Source: Pseudomonas thivervalensis (GTDB taxonomy: Bacteria > Pseudomonadota > Gammaproteobacteria > Pseudomonadales > Pseudomonadaceae). Taken from it: 64,000 nucleotides of DNA. A program made the translations under genes and the position numbers. The notes under the pieces are model-generated. The model saw only the letters and a list, made by a program, of their open reading frames with translations, had not been told where the DNA came from and did not search any database. The stretch covers positions 62,001-126,000 of the forward strand of contig NZ_LHVE01000013.1 of the NCBI RefSeq assembly GCF_001269655.1, read 5' to 3'. Of the stretch, positions 1 to 7,130 are shown piece by piece (position 1 is the first letter of the stretch; every line of letters starts with the position of its first letter).

Positions 1-304
1 TTTGCACCGTGGGGACAATCGGCGTTGCCAGTCGCGCGGTGATCGGCCGCACGATTTGGGCCAGCTCAGCCTTGCTGTTATAGACACCGGAAACAGGACT
101 CGTCCCGGCCACGGTCCATTTCGCATTAGGCGCCAGTAGATCGAACACCGTGCCTTTGCCTTGCTGCCAGTTAGTGAACGCCTGGCGGACCAGAGTCGCA
201 TTCGCGTGCTGGGTGTTTTCCGAAGCCCAAACGTTGTTCGTAAAAAATATAAAAGAAAGTGCAAGCGCCTGGACGCGCCAAGCGAAATTCATCCATCTGG
301 TCAT
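1..304 (-). CDS. NTF2/SnoaL-like secreted protein (3' end cut by window)
   Basis: The reading frame opens at the ATG at 304 and runs off the window edge, so only the first 101 residues are visible. Residues 1-27 look like a signal peptide: a basic start, a hydrophobic core (ALALSFIFF) and a cleavage-like VWA-S. The next part (HANATLVRQAFTNWQQGKG, then FDLLAPNAKWTVAG) matches the alpha-helix plus strand opening of the NTF2-like/SnoaL fold used by many small secreted or ketosteroid-isomerase-like proteins. No substrate can be named. The family call rests on fold-type resemblance only. Confidence 0.6.
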   Translation of the reverse strand, partial: MTRWMNFAWRVQALALSFIFFTNNVWASENTQHANATLVRQAFTNWQQGKGTVFDLLAPNAKWTVAGTSPVSGVYNSKAELAQIVRPITARLATPIVPTVQ

Positions 305-555
305 GATGTTCTCTCACGGCATTGCAGTTGATAAGACGCTCTTCCAGAAGAACCTTAACGGCATGTGCCCAGAAACCTTTGCCCGATACTGCTGTGAGGT
401 TGCCTGATGCTGTTCAGTGGCGAAGTTCCACGAACAGCCGTTCATCAAACAATTTGCCGTGCCTTTCTGCCTTCAGTCTTAGCGACCTTCTTGCGCCTGT
501 GCTCAAACTCCCACCCTCACCGGGAAGCTATCGCACGCCAGGGGAGAATTTTCAT

Positions 556-1752
556 TCAGAGAGAGGCTGGTTTCCAGAATCGCCCGGCCAGCCAGCGGCT
601 GACACTCAAGGCCCAGGCAAACAGAGCGATCAATCCGACACTCAGCAGCATCCCATTCACGCCCGTGCTGCTGATGAGCTTGCCGGCGATAAAGGGAAAC
701 CCGAATACGCCAATGAAGTAGGACAGGCTGAAAAGCAGTAGTGCTTGTGCGGTCAGTCCAGGTGGCGCCTCGTTGGCAGCCAAGCCATTAATGACCGAAT
801 AGTTGAGACCATAACCGACCCCAAGCAAGGCGGCGGTCAACCCATAACTCAGACTGTCATGGACCCACACACCGAACCCCGTCACGGCGACCAACATCAG
901 AGTGGTCAACAGGCAAGAGGTCGCGAAAGGGTCACGGCTGACCACCCACCCGGCAATCAACAACCGACAAGCGATAGCCGCCCCCATGAAACCGACGAAA
1001 AACAGGGAATAGTCAAGCCCCTGACTGGCTGCATAACTGGTCTGGAAACTGCCCAAGCCGCCGAAGATCGCGCCTCCCAGCCCTACCATCAAAATGGACA
1101 ACGCTGAACGCGAGCGCAACACGCCCATCGCCGATCTCAGCCCCATCCGAGCCTTATCGCCAGACCGGCGCTCCAACTCGGCGAAGCCCGTTCTCAACCA
1201 CCAAAAATACAAACCACCCAGCAATGCCGCGACGGCGGCAAAGAAGAAAGCCGTCTGGAGGGGTAACCCAACGGAGCTGGCCAACTTGCCTGAAAGAGGG
1301 CCACTACCGATCCCCGTCAACATGCTGCCCGACAAAAGCGCGAAGCAATGAGTCCGCCTGGCTGGCTCGACCATCGCCGCCACCATGATGGGCCCAACCG
1401 TGTAGAAGAGCCCCCATCCGATCCCCAGCATCAAACCGCAGGCCAACAGACCGATGCCAAGGCCCGACAACAGTGCAAACCCCATGGACGCAATCACCAG
1501 AAATACAGCGCCAAGGGCCATGCACGATGCAGCGCCTACGCGTTGCATCAAATGCCCTGAGACCACCACCGCGACCAGGGTACTCGTCATGGCAACGGCA
1601 AAGACTTGCCCTGCATCGCGCTCAGTTCCTCCCAGGGATGTCACCAGCAGCGAGACCAGGAAGGTGGAACCATAAGAAATGGATAGCAGAAAACTGGCGA
1701 CGCAAAACAGTCCGAAGCGATTGGAGAGCCTGCCGTTGGAGAGCAGTGGCAT
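556..1752 (-). CDS. MFS transporter, YbfB/AraJ-like
   Basis: This 398-residue protein is very hydrophobic, with about 12 membrane segments and a central basic cytoplasmic loop (ERRSGDKARMGLR, near residue 200). That is the normal architecture and length of a major facilitator superfamily permease. The amphipathic N-terminus (RLSNRFGLFCVASFLLSISYG) is followed directly by the first helix. No substrate signature is recognisable. It is transcribed alone, with 476 bases of apparently non-coding DNA upstream. The ribosome site is weak (GGA about 11 bases before the ATG). It could be a sugar, drug or aromatic-acid exporter. Confidence 0.8.
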   Translation of the reverse strand: MPLLSNGRLSNRFGLFCVASFLLSISYGSTFLVSLLVTSLGGTERDAGQVFAVAMTSTLVAVVVSGHLMQRVGAASCMALGAVFLVIASMGFALLSGLGIGLLACGLMLGIGWGLFYTVGPIMVAAMVEPARRTHCFALLSGSMLTGIGSGPLSGKLASSVGLPLQTAFFFAAVAALLGGLYFWWLRTGFAELERRSGDKARMGLRSAMGVLRSRSALSILMVGLGGAIFGGLGSFQTSYAASQGLDYSLFFVGFMGAAIACRLLIAGWVVSRDPFATSCLLTTLMLVAVTGFGVWVHDSLSYGLTAALLGVGYGLNYSVINGLAANEAPPGLTAQALLLFSLSYFIGVFGFPFIAGKLISSTGVNGMLLSVGLIALFAWALSVSRWLAGRFWKPASL

Positions 1753-2229
1753 CGGAGTTTTTCCACGTGTTGGACAGGATGTTTTGTAGCACGGCTATAC
1801 ACGGGGATAGTCATTGTGATGGTGGAGTCAAGGTTAGGAAATTCGCACCTTTTCCGATTGTGCTTTTGGGCGAGCAAGACCCCTATATATAGACTTTTCA
1901 GACTGACAATTTGCGCAAGCGCTCCCATGGCAGTCCCATGAATTCTGCCGATGGCGCCAAGCTGAGATCGACACAAAATGATCGCTAACCAGATAAATCC
2001 CCCTGCACAGCGGCAACTCAAGAAAGGTCGGACTACACTGGCCAAACTGCAGAAAAATCGTTTTCCGCACCGGACATCCACCTCGTAGCGTGATGCGCGA
2101 AGCTAAAATGCAGTCAGTCAGGGGGTGCTACAGGATGCGAACGTGCAGCCATTGACCAAGGGAATGCTTGCTGCATCGATAAAGCATCTCCAACAGCTCA
2201 AACCCCATTTCAATCAAGGAGGTGATGCG
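1753..2229. other. Intergenic region without a convincing gene
   Basis: This stretch between the MFS gene and the orphan gene at 2230 contains reading frames on the minus strand (to about 2081) that lack ribosome sites and family-like composition. It must hold the promoters of both divergent genes. I could not pick out a consensus sigma70 pair with confidence. A frame in phase with the plus-strand orphan gene is open from 2107 (GTG at 2125), so part of it could be coding. Confidence 0.5.
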
Positions 2230-2664
2230 ATGGTACGTTCCTATAGGTGGGTGCCCAAACAGTATGCCCCCATAGCTGTTGGGAGCGGTTTGGTGTCCCA
2301 TAATGAATCGGCAATGTGGATATTCAATCTTACAAACACCTACCGACCTTCAAATAATATAAGCCATGGCGCAATTCTTATAGCTTATGATCTAAGCGAT
2401 TTCGCCAACCTTAATATTACGACCAGAGAACTGATCAATTTCGAAGCTGATAGTTTTGAAGGTGAAGGCGCTCACCCGAGGCAGGTGATCATTAAGAATA
2501 ATGAACCTGGAGCCTACGGTTTGGGGAAGATGCGACAGAAGCTGACAAATTTTCACACTACAACGAGGTACGCAAAAAAAGCAGAAGTTGCCAAGGCGCT
2601 TGGCTTAAAACCAGTGGAAGTAAATGATAACTATAAACCGGCAGGTGGCTGGCCGCCGGCATAA
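2230..2664 (+). CDS. Orphan hypothetical protein, AT-richer than its surroundings
   Basis: The frame encodes 144 residues from the ATG at 2230. That ATG is preceded by a perfect AAGGAGGTGA ribosome site 7 bases away, which is why I prefer it to an in-frame GTG at 2125 that would add 35 residues. The protein is soluble and has no signal peptide. Conspicuous stretches are SHNESAMWIFNLTNTYRP, VIIKNNEPGAYGLGKMRQKL and a C-terminal KPVEVNDNYKPAGGWPPA. I do not recognise the family. Codon use is clearly more AT-rich than in neighbouring genes. It lies about 285 bases from the 3' end of tRNA-Ser, a common island integration site. It may be an accessory or toxin-type C-terminal module, but nothing shows this directly. 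Confidence 0.55.
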   Translation: MVRSYRWVPKQYAPIAVGSGLVSHNESAMWIFNLTNTYRPSNNISHGAILIAYDLSDFANLNITTRELINFEADSFEGEGAHPRQVIIKNNEPGAYGLGKMRQKLTNFHTTTRYAKKAEVAKALGLKPVEVNDNYKPAGGWPPA

Positions 2665-2896
2665 CGGCAGATTGCGATATACGGATAATGGCTGTGGCGA
2701 TGCAAATGGGTGCAGTATTGCGGCATGAATGCCTCTAAGTAGACACACGACGTGGCAGTTTTTGGCTGATTTCTACCTGTTACGACTAATCGAAATCAAC
2801 CCACTGCTTTTGGGTGATTCACTGCCTATCATGGTTCCAGGAAACCCTGTCCGGTCCCAAACTGATCCCATATGGCCCTTTTTCAGGCACCAAAAA

Positions 2897-2938
2897 CCAC
2901 AAACCCCCGACTTTCTCTAGGAAAATCAGGGGTTTGTG
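2897..2938 (-). terminator. Terminator of tRNA-Ser
   Basis: Read on the minus strand, a stem formed by CAAACCCC and GGGGTTTG encloses a loop and is followed by GTGGTTTTTGG. It lies immediately 3' of the tRNA-Ser gene and fits an intrinsic terminator. Confidence 0.7.
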
Positions 2939-2949
2939 TTTGTAGAATG

Positions 2950-3039
2950 TGGCGGTGAAGGAGAGATTCGAACTCTCGATACAGTTTCCTGTATACACAC
3001 TTTCCAGGCGTGCTCCTTAAGCCACTCGGACACTTCACC
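2950..3039 (-). tRNA. tRNA-Ser (anticodon GGA)
   Basis: Ninety nucleotides read on the minus strand begin GGTGAAG and end CTTCACC-G-CCA, giving a perfect seven-pair acceptor stem with an encoded CCA. The anticodon loop is CTGGAAA, hence anticodon GGA. The long variable arm (ACAGGAAACTGT) is typical of a class II serine tRNA. The T arm carries GTTCGAATC. A sigma70 promoter lies upstream and a terminator follows. Confidence 0.97.
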
Positions 3040-3076
3040 GTATCTCGGCAAACTGTTCAGTCTGTCGAGGCGCGCT

Positions 3077-3105
3077 AATGTAGTCGAAAGCTTTTCCGAT
3101 GGCAA
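3077..3105 (-). promoter_or_regulatory. Promoter of tRNA-Ser
   Basis: On the minus strand TTGCCA (-35) and TACATT (-10) are separated by exactly 17 bases. They are followed by a GC-rich discriminator (AGCGCGCC) of the kind found at stringently controlled stable-RNA promoters. The tRNA 5' end is about 38 bases downstream of the -10 box. Confidence 0.6.
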
Positions 3106-3348
3106 AGGTTTTTTTCAGAATTTTCATGCGGTTAAGCTTGGTCGAGCATTTCAAACGCACTTAGGCATGGCAAACCGGCCAATCTCCGGGGCTGTATAGG
3201 CAATGCTCTATATGATGAAGGCTTGGCGGGATGGGCGGGCCAGGCTGTTTGTCGGGCTTGGGGCTGACCGGTGAGTCAGTCACGGTGCTTTACCTGGCCT
3301 GCGGCGGTGGGTAACGTCTGCGACACTTCTCTTACAAGGAATAGCGTC
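3106..3348. other. Intergenic region between tRNA-Ser and crotonase gene
   Basis: Apart from the tRNA promoter at 3077-3105 I see no gene in the roughly 310 bases between the tRNA and the crotonase start. The frame crossing the tRNA (2936-3199) is spurious. The promoter of the crotonase gene must lie here. Confidence 0.5.
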
Positions 3349-4038
3349 ATGAGCGACTTGATTGCCTACCATCTCGAAGACGGTATCGCGACCCTGACCT
3401 TGAACAACGGCAAGGTCAATGCCATCTCGCCGGATGTGATTGCCGCGTTCAACGATGCGCTGGACAAGGCGACGGCGGATCGGGCGGTGGTGATCATTAC
3501 CGGACAGCCAGGAATTCTGTCGGGTGGCTACGACCTGAAGGTGATGACCGCAGGCCCCAAAGAAGCGGTGAGCCTGGTCACGGCTGGCTCGACGCTGGCC
3601 CGTCGCCTGTTGTCGCACCCCTTCCCTGTCGTCGTCGCTTGCCCGGGGCATGCGGTGGCCAAGGGTGCGTTCCTGCTGCTCTCGGCGGACTATCGCATTG
3701 GTGTGGAAGGGTCGTTCAGCATTGGCCTGAACGAAGTGCAGATCGGCATGACCATGCACCACGCCGGTATCGAGCTGGCCCGTGACCGCCTGCGCAAGTC
3801 GGCGTTTCACCGTTCGGTGATCAATGCGGAGATGTTCAATCCCCAGGATGCGGTGGATGCGGGTTTCCTCGACAAGGTGGTGTCGGCCGAGGAACTGCAA
3901 GGCGCGGCCCTGGAAGCAGCGCGTCAATTGAAGAAAATCAACATGTCCGCCCACAAGAACACCAAGCTGAAAGTTCGCAAGGCCCTGCTGGAAACGCTGG
4001 ACAGTGCGATTTTGCTGGATCAGGAACATATGGGCTGA
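3349..4038 (+). CDS. Crotonase/enoyl-CoA hydratase family protein
   Basis: The protein has 229 residues from the ATG at 3349, chosen because ACAAGGA sits about 7 bases upstream. An in-frame extension to 3271 lacks a ribosome site. The crotonase oxyanion-hole region is visible: GILSGGYDLKVM near residue 60 (first backbone NH site) and the CPGHAVAKGAFLLLSADYRI stretch near residue 105. The usual catalytic Glu pair is not obvious, because the second site reads NEVQIGMTMHHAG. It may therefore be a non-hydratase member (hydrolase, isomerase or decarboxylase). It stands alone and ends at a REP element. Confidence 0.85.
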   Translation: MSDLIAYHLEDGIATLTLNNGKVNAISPDVIAAFNDALDKATADRAVVIITGQPGILSGGYDLKVMTAGPKEAVSLVTAGSTLARRLLSHPFPVVVACPGHAVAKGAFLLLSADYRIGVEGSFSIGLNEVQIGMTMHHAGIELARDRLRKSAFHRSVINAEMFNPQDAVDAGFLDKVVSAEELQGAALEAARQLKKINMSAHKNTKLKVRKALLETLDSAILLDQEHMG

Positions 4039-4042
4039 CGCT

Positions 4043-4182
4043 TGTAGGAGCTGTCGAGCGGAGCGAGGCTGCGATCTTTTGATCTTTCGCTCCGGACTCA
4101 ATTGGTAATAGGAAGATCGCAGCCTCGCTCCGCTCGTCAGCTCCTACAGGGCCAGCAGGAGCAAGCTCCCTCGCCACAGGTT
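4043..4182. repeat. REP pair (TGTAGGAGCTG family) plus half of a GTGGCGAGGG REP
   Basis: TGTAGGAGCTGTCGAGCGGA at 4043 is mirrored by GCTCGTCAGCTCCTACA ending at 4148, with internal GCGATCTTTTGATC/AGATCGC arms. This makes a long imperfect inverted repeat (a REPIN-like doublet). It is followed directly by AGCAGGAGCAAGCTCCCTCGCCAC, half of another REP family also found at 11.9, 30.3, 43.6 and 63.7 kb. Confidence 0.85.
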
Positions 4183-4375
4183 CAGCCCTTCCCTGGAGCT
4201 GGGCTTTTTCCCACATGCACCGTTTAAAAATCATCAACCGCTCTAGGCCGCTTCTGTCGCGCCGTGCGGAAACATGCGCTTAAACATCGTCCATTTCCTA
4301 CCTCTACAGGGGCAATTGCCGAAAACAGTGCACGTCCGTACACTGCGCCACCTTTTGTCCCGATGGGGCCTGTTG

Positions 4376-5098
4376 ATGCTGTTTGTACTGCGTATGTTGC
4401 TGATGGGCCTGCATTTTGTTTTGGCGGGTGTGCTCGGGGTGATGCTGGGCCTGTGCCGACCGTTCAACCCGGACAACAGTCGTTTATGCGCCAGGTTGTA
4501 CGCGTTGCCAGCCATGTGCATTTTGCGCCTGCGGGTCCGGACGCAGGTCGACACGCTAGTGGATAAGCCCAATGGCTGCGTGATCATCGCCAATCACCAA
4601 TCCAACTATGACCTGTTCATGTTCGGCAACGTGGTGCCGCGCCGTACCGTGTGCATCGGCAAGAAGAGCCTGAAATGGGTGCCGCTGTTCGGGCAATTGT
4701 TCTGGCTGGCCGGTAACGTGTTGATCGACCGCGGCAATGCGATCAAGGCGCGACAGTCCATGCTGACCACCACCCATACGTTGCAGCATGAGGACACCTC
4801 GATCTGGGTTTTTCCAGAAGGCACACGCAACCTGGGCGAGGACCTGCTGCCGTTCAAGAAAGGTGCGTTCCAGATGGCAATCGCCGCCGGAGTCCCGATT
4901 ATTCCGGTGTGCGTCAGCAGCTACATCCAGCACATGCGCCTCAATCGCTGGCGCAGCGGTGACATCCTCATACGCTCGTTGCCGGCGATTCCTACGGTCG
5001 GATTGAGCATGGATGACATGCCCAGGCTCATCGCCCAATGTCGCGAGCAGATGCGCGAATGCATCGCGACAATGGACCGGCAATTACAAGCCGCCTGA
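4376..5098 (+). CDS. plsC: Lysophospholipid (1-acylglycerol-3-phosphate) acyltransferase
   Basis: PlsC-type enzymes transfer an acyl group to lysophosphatidic acid at the inner membrane. The HX4D catalytic motif (N-H-Q-S-N-Y-D, His74/Asp79), the FPEGTR phosphate-binding motif (146-151) and a later PVCVSSY block are present. They lie behind an N-terminal hydrophobic segment (residues 1-27). I place the start at the ATG at 4376 (241 residues), because the protein then begins directly with the membrane helix. An ATG at 4274 would add 34 residues that do not look like a signal or domain. An intrinsic terminator follows the stop codon. It sits alone, between a crotonase gene and a CorA gene. Confidence 0.85.
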   Translation: MLFVLRMLLMGLHFVLAGVLGVMLGLCRPFNPDNSRLCARLYALPAMCILRLRVRTQVDTLVDKPNGCVIIANHQSNYDLFMFGNVVPRRTVCIGKKSLKWVPLFGQLFWLAGNVLIDRGNAIKARQSMLTTTHTLQHEDTSIWVFPEGTRNLGEDLLPFKKGAFQMAIAAGVPIIPVCVSSYIQHMRLNRWRSGDILIRSLPAIPTVGLSMDDMPRLIAQCREQMRECIATMDRQLQAA

Positions 5099-5102
5099 AT
5101 GG

Positions 5103-5130
5103 AAAACCCGCCCCTCGGCGGGTTTTCTTT
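5103..5130 (+). terminator. Terminator of the acyltransferase gene
   Basis: AAAACCCGCC, loop CCTC, GGCGGGTTTT then CTTTT: a ten-pair stem with a T tract starting 5 bases after the stop codon at 5098. Confidence 0.9.
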
Positions 5131-5233
5131 TGCCGCAGAACTCCGCAGATTTTGCTGACTCTCAAGCTGCAGGGCGCGTTAAGCTGAACGCTGCCTGCCA
5201 CTGCCATTTTCCAATAAGAAGTGAACCACCATT

Positions 5234-6205
5234 ATGGGTAGAGTCGTTGCTGCTGCGGTTTACAGCGCCGGTAAGAAAGTCACCAATATCACCCTAGACG
5301 AAGGCAGTGCCTGGGCTGCCAAGCCTGGTCACTTTGTATGGATCGGTCTCGAAGAACCCAGCGCCCTGGAGCTGACCAACCTGCAGCGTCAGTTCAACCT
5401 GCACGAACTGGCGATCGAAGACGCTATGGAGAAACACAGCCGTCCCAAGCTGGAGACCTTTGGCGATGCGCTGTTCATCGTCACGTATTCGCCGATACGA
5501 AAGGACGGCAAGCTGGAATTCATCGAAACCCACATCTTTGCCGGCAAGGGCTACGTCATCACGGCTCGCAACGGTCATTCGGCGTCCTACGCCCACGTCC
5601 GGCAGCGTTGTGAGGCACGTCCTCTTTTACTGAAACACGGGGAAGATTTCGTCCTCTACGCCATCCTTGATTTCGTGATTGAAAACTACCAGCCCGTGGG
5701 TGAAGCCATTCACGCCGAAATCGATGAGCTGGAGCGCAACGTCTTGTGCAGTTCCCTCAACGAACGGGATATCCAGAACCTGCACAGCTTGCGCCGCGAC
5801 GTGTTGCGCCTGCGTCGCTATGCGGCGCCAATGGTGGAGATCAGCGAAGAGTTGCAGCGACTCGACTTCCCTTTCATCGACAAGAACATGAGCCCCTATT
5901 TCCGCGACGTGCAGATTCATGTCACGCGGCAGATGGAAGACTTGGCAACCCTGGCCGACATCGCCAGCCAGACCATCGAAGTCGGCGTGCTGCTCGAAGC
6001 GTCGCGCCAGAGCTTAGTGCAGCGCAAGTTCGCGGCGTGGGCGGCGATCCTGGCGTTTCCCACGGCAGTCGCCGGGATCTATGGGATGAACTTCGAAAAT
6101 ATGCCGGAGTTGACCTGGCACTATGGGTATTTTCTGGTGCTTGGATTTATCGGCGTGGGGTGTACGGCGTTGTGGGCGAGTTTCAAGCGGTCGGGGTGGT
6201 TGTAG
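5234..6205 (+). CDS. corA: CorA-family divalent cation (Mg2+/Co2+) transporter
   Basis: CorA proteins form pentameric inner-membrane channels with a large cytoplasmic N-terminal funnel. This 323-residue protein has that plan. A soluble region (1-260) with heptad-like helices (ELERNVLCSSLNERDIQNLHSLRRD) is followed by two membrane helices. The family signature YGMNFENMPEL sits after TM1, with GMN at 284-286. The C-terminus is a short basic tail (FKRSGWL). The start follows TTCCAATAAGAAGTGAACC, a weak ribosome site. A single REP unit lies just downstream. Transport of Zn2+ (ZntB-type) rather than Mg2+ cannot be excluded by sequence. Confidence 0.88.
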   Translation: MGRVVAAAVYSAGKKVTNITLDEGSAWAAKPGHFVWIGLEEPSALELTNLQRQFNLHELAIEDAMEKHSRPKLETFGDALFIVTYSPIRKDGKLEFIETHIFAGKGYVITARNGHSASYAHVRQRCEARPLLLKHGEDFVLYAILDFVIENYQPVGEAIHAEIDELERNVLCSSLNERDIQNLHSLRRDVLRLRRYAAPMVEISEELQRLDFPFIDKNMSPYFRDVQIHVTRQMEDLATLADIASQTIEVGVLLEASRQSLVQRKFAAWAAILAFPTAVAGIYGMNFENMPELTWHYGYFLVLGFIGVGCTALWASFKRSGWL

Positions 6206-6240
6206 GCGAGTGTTCTTCAGTCGGATGTGTGGGGCACTCA

Positions 6241-6262
6241 TCGCGAGCAGGCTCGCTCCCAC
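6241..6262. repeat. Single REP unit (GTGGGAGCGAGC family)
   Basis: TCGCGAGCAGGCTCGCTCCCAC, a solitary copy of the family that appears as inverted pairs at 15.4, 25.9, 35.6 and 63.6 kb. It lies between the convergent corA and amidotransferase genes. Confidence 0.8.
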
Positions 6263-6307
6263 AAGGGAATGGATAGACCCCACTCCCACATTAGACAGCG
6301 GTGATCG

Positions 6308-7042
6308 CTAGGCTTGGCTGGCTTCAGCCTGCGGCTTGTGCGCAACGAAACGCATCATCCACTCCGCCACCGTGGTGCCGTGATGCTCGTAGGCGAGGCT
6401 CGCTACGCCCTGGCTGTAGATCTGCTCGCCGAGGTGCTGCTGTCGAATCTCCAGCAAGGCCCGGGAATAATCGTGGATGAATTCCGGGTGGCCCTGGAAG
6501 CACAGCACCTGGTCGTTGATGTGGTAGGCCGCGAACGGGCAGAAATCGCTGGAGGCGATGACGGTCGCGCTTTCGGGCAGTTCGGTGACCTGGTCCTGAT
6601 GGCTGATCAGCAAGGTCAGTTCTTCCATCACCGGGCTCATCCACGGCGCCTTGGCGGCGAGTGTGTAGCGATGGGTGCCGACGCCCCAGCCTTGGGTGGC
6701 GCGTTCAGTCTTGCCGCCCAGCAACAGCGCCAGCAGTTGATGACCAAAGCACACGCCCAGCAGTTTATCGCCGCGCTGGTAGCGCTCCAGCAGGTAGGTC
6801 TTGAGGGTTTGAATCCAAGGGTCGGTACCAAAGGAATCCGCCTTGCTGCCGGTCACCAGATAAGCGTCGAACGCCTCGTCATCATTGGGGTAATGCCCCT
6901 CCATCACGTTGTGCACGATGAATTCGGCCGCGATGGGCTGCTGTGAAAACAGGCGCTGGAACATCTGCCCGTAACCCTGATATTGGTCGACCAGTTCCGG
7001 ACGCAGGATATCGGTTTCCAGAATGCAGATGCGTAGCGACAT
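6308..7042 (-). CDS. Class I glutamine amidotransferase domain protein
   Basis: Stand-alone class I GATase of 244 residues. The catalytic triad is visible: Cys98 in GVCFGHQ, His185 and Glu187 in QGHPEF. Members like this hydrolyse glutamine (or gamma-glutamyl substrates) and pass on ammonia. The physiological partner is unknown. The start at 7042 gives MSLRICILETD, a typical first beta strand. An upstream extension to 7291 has no ribosome site and an atypical composition. The gene follows the beta-oxidation operon on the same strand after 88 bases. That order resembles the PA1742-PA1736 region of P. aeruginosa as I remember it. Confidence 0.88.
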   Translation of the reverse strand: MSLRICILETDILRPELVDQYQGYGQMFQRLFSQQPIAAEFIVHNVMEGHYPNDDEAFDAYLVTGSKADSFGTDPWIQTLKTYLLERYQRGDKLLGVCFGHQLLALLLGGKTERATQGWGVGTHRYTLAAKAPWMSPVMEELTLLISHQDQVTELPESATVIASSDFCPFAAYHINDQVLCFQGHPEFIHDYSRALLEIRQQHLGEQIYSQGVASLAYEHHGTTVAEWMMRFVAHKPQAEASQA

Positions 7043-7130
7043 AAAAAATACCTGACACGTGATGGGAATATTGCACACCCCAGAGCCTGCCCTGAAACAT
7101 GGTCCCAAGGCAAGTCCCTTACCCAGTCTG

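Noticed and set aside
1641..2081. Minus-strand frames of 78-146 codons upstream of the MFS gene
   Set aside because: No ribosome site, Cys/Arg/Ser-rich random-looking composition and no recognisable motif.
2936..3199. Short plus-strand frame starting MFVECGGEGEIRTLD
   Set aside because: It lies across the tRNA-Ser gene. GEGEIRTLD-type peptides are a well-known artefact of translating tRNA-Ser in reverse.
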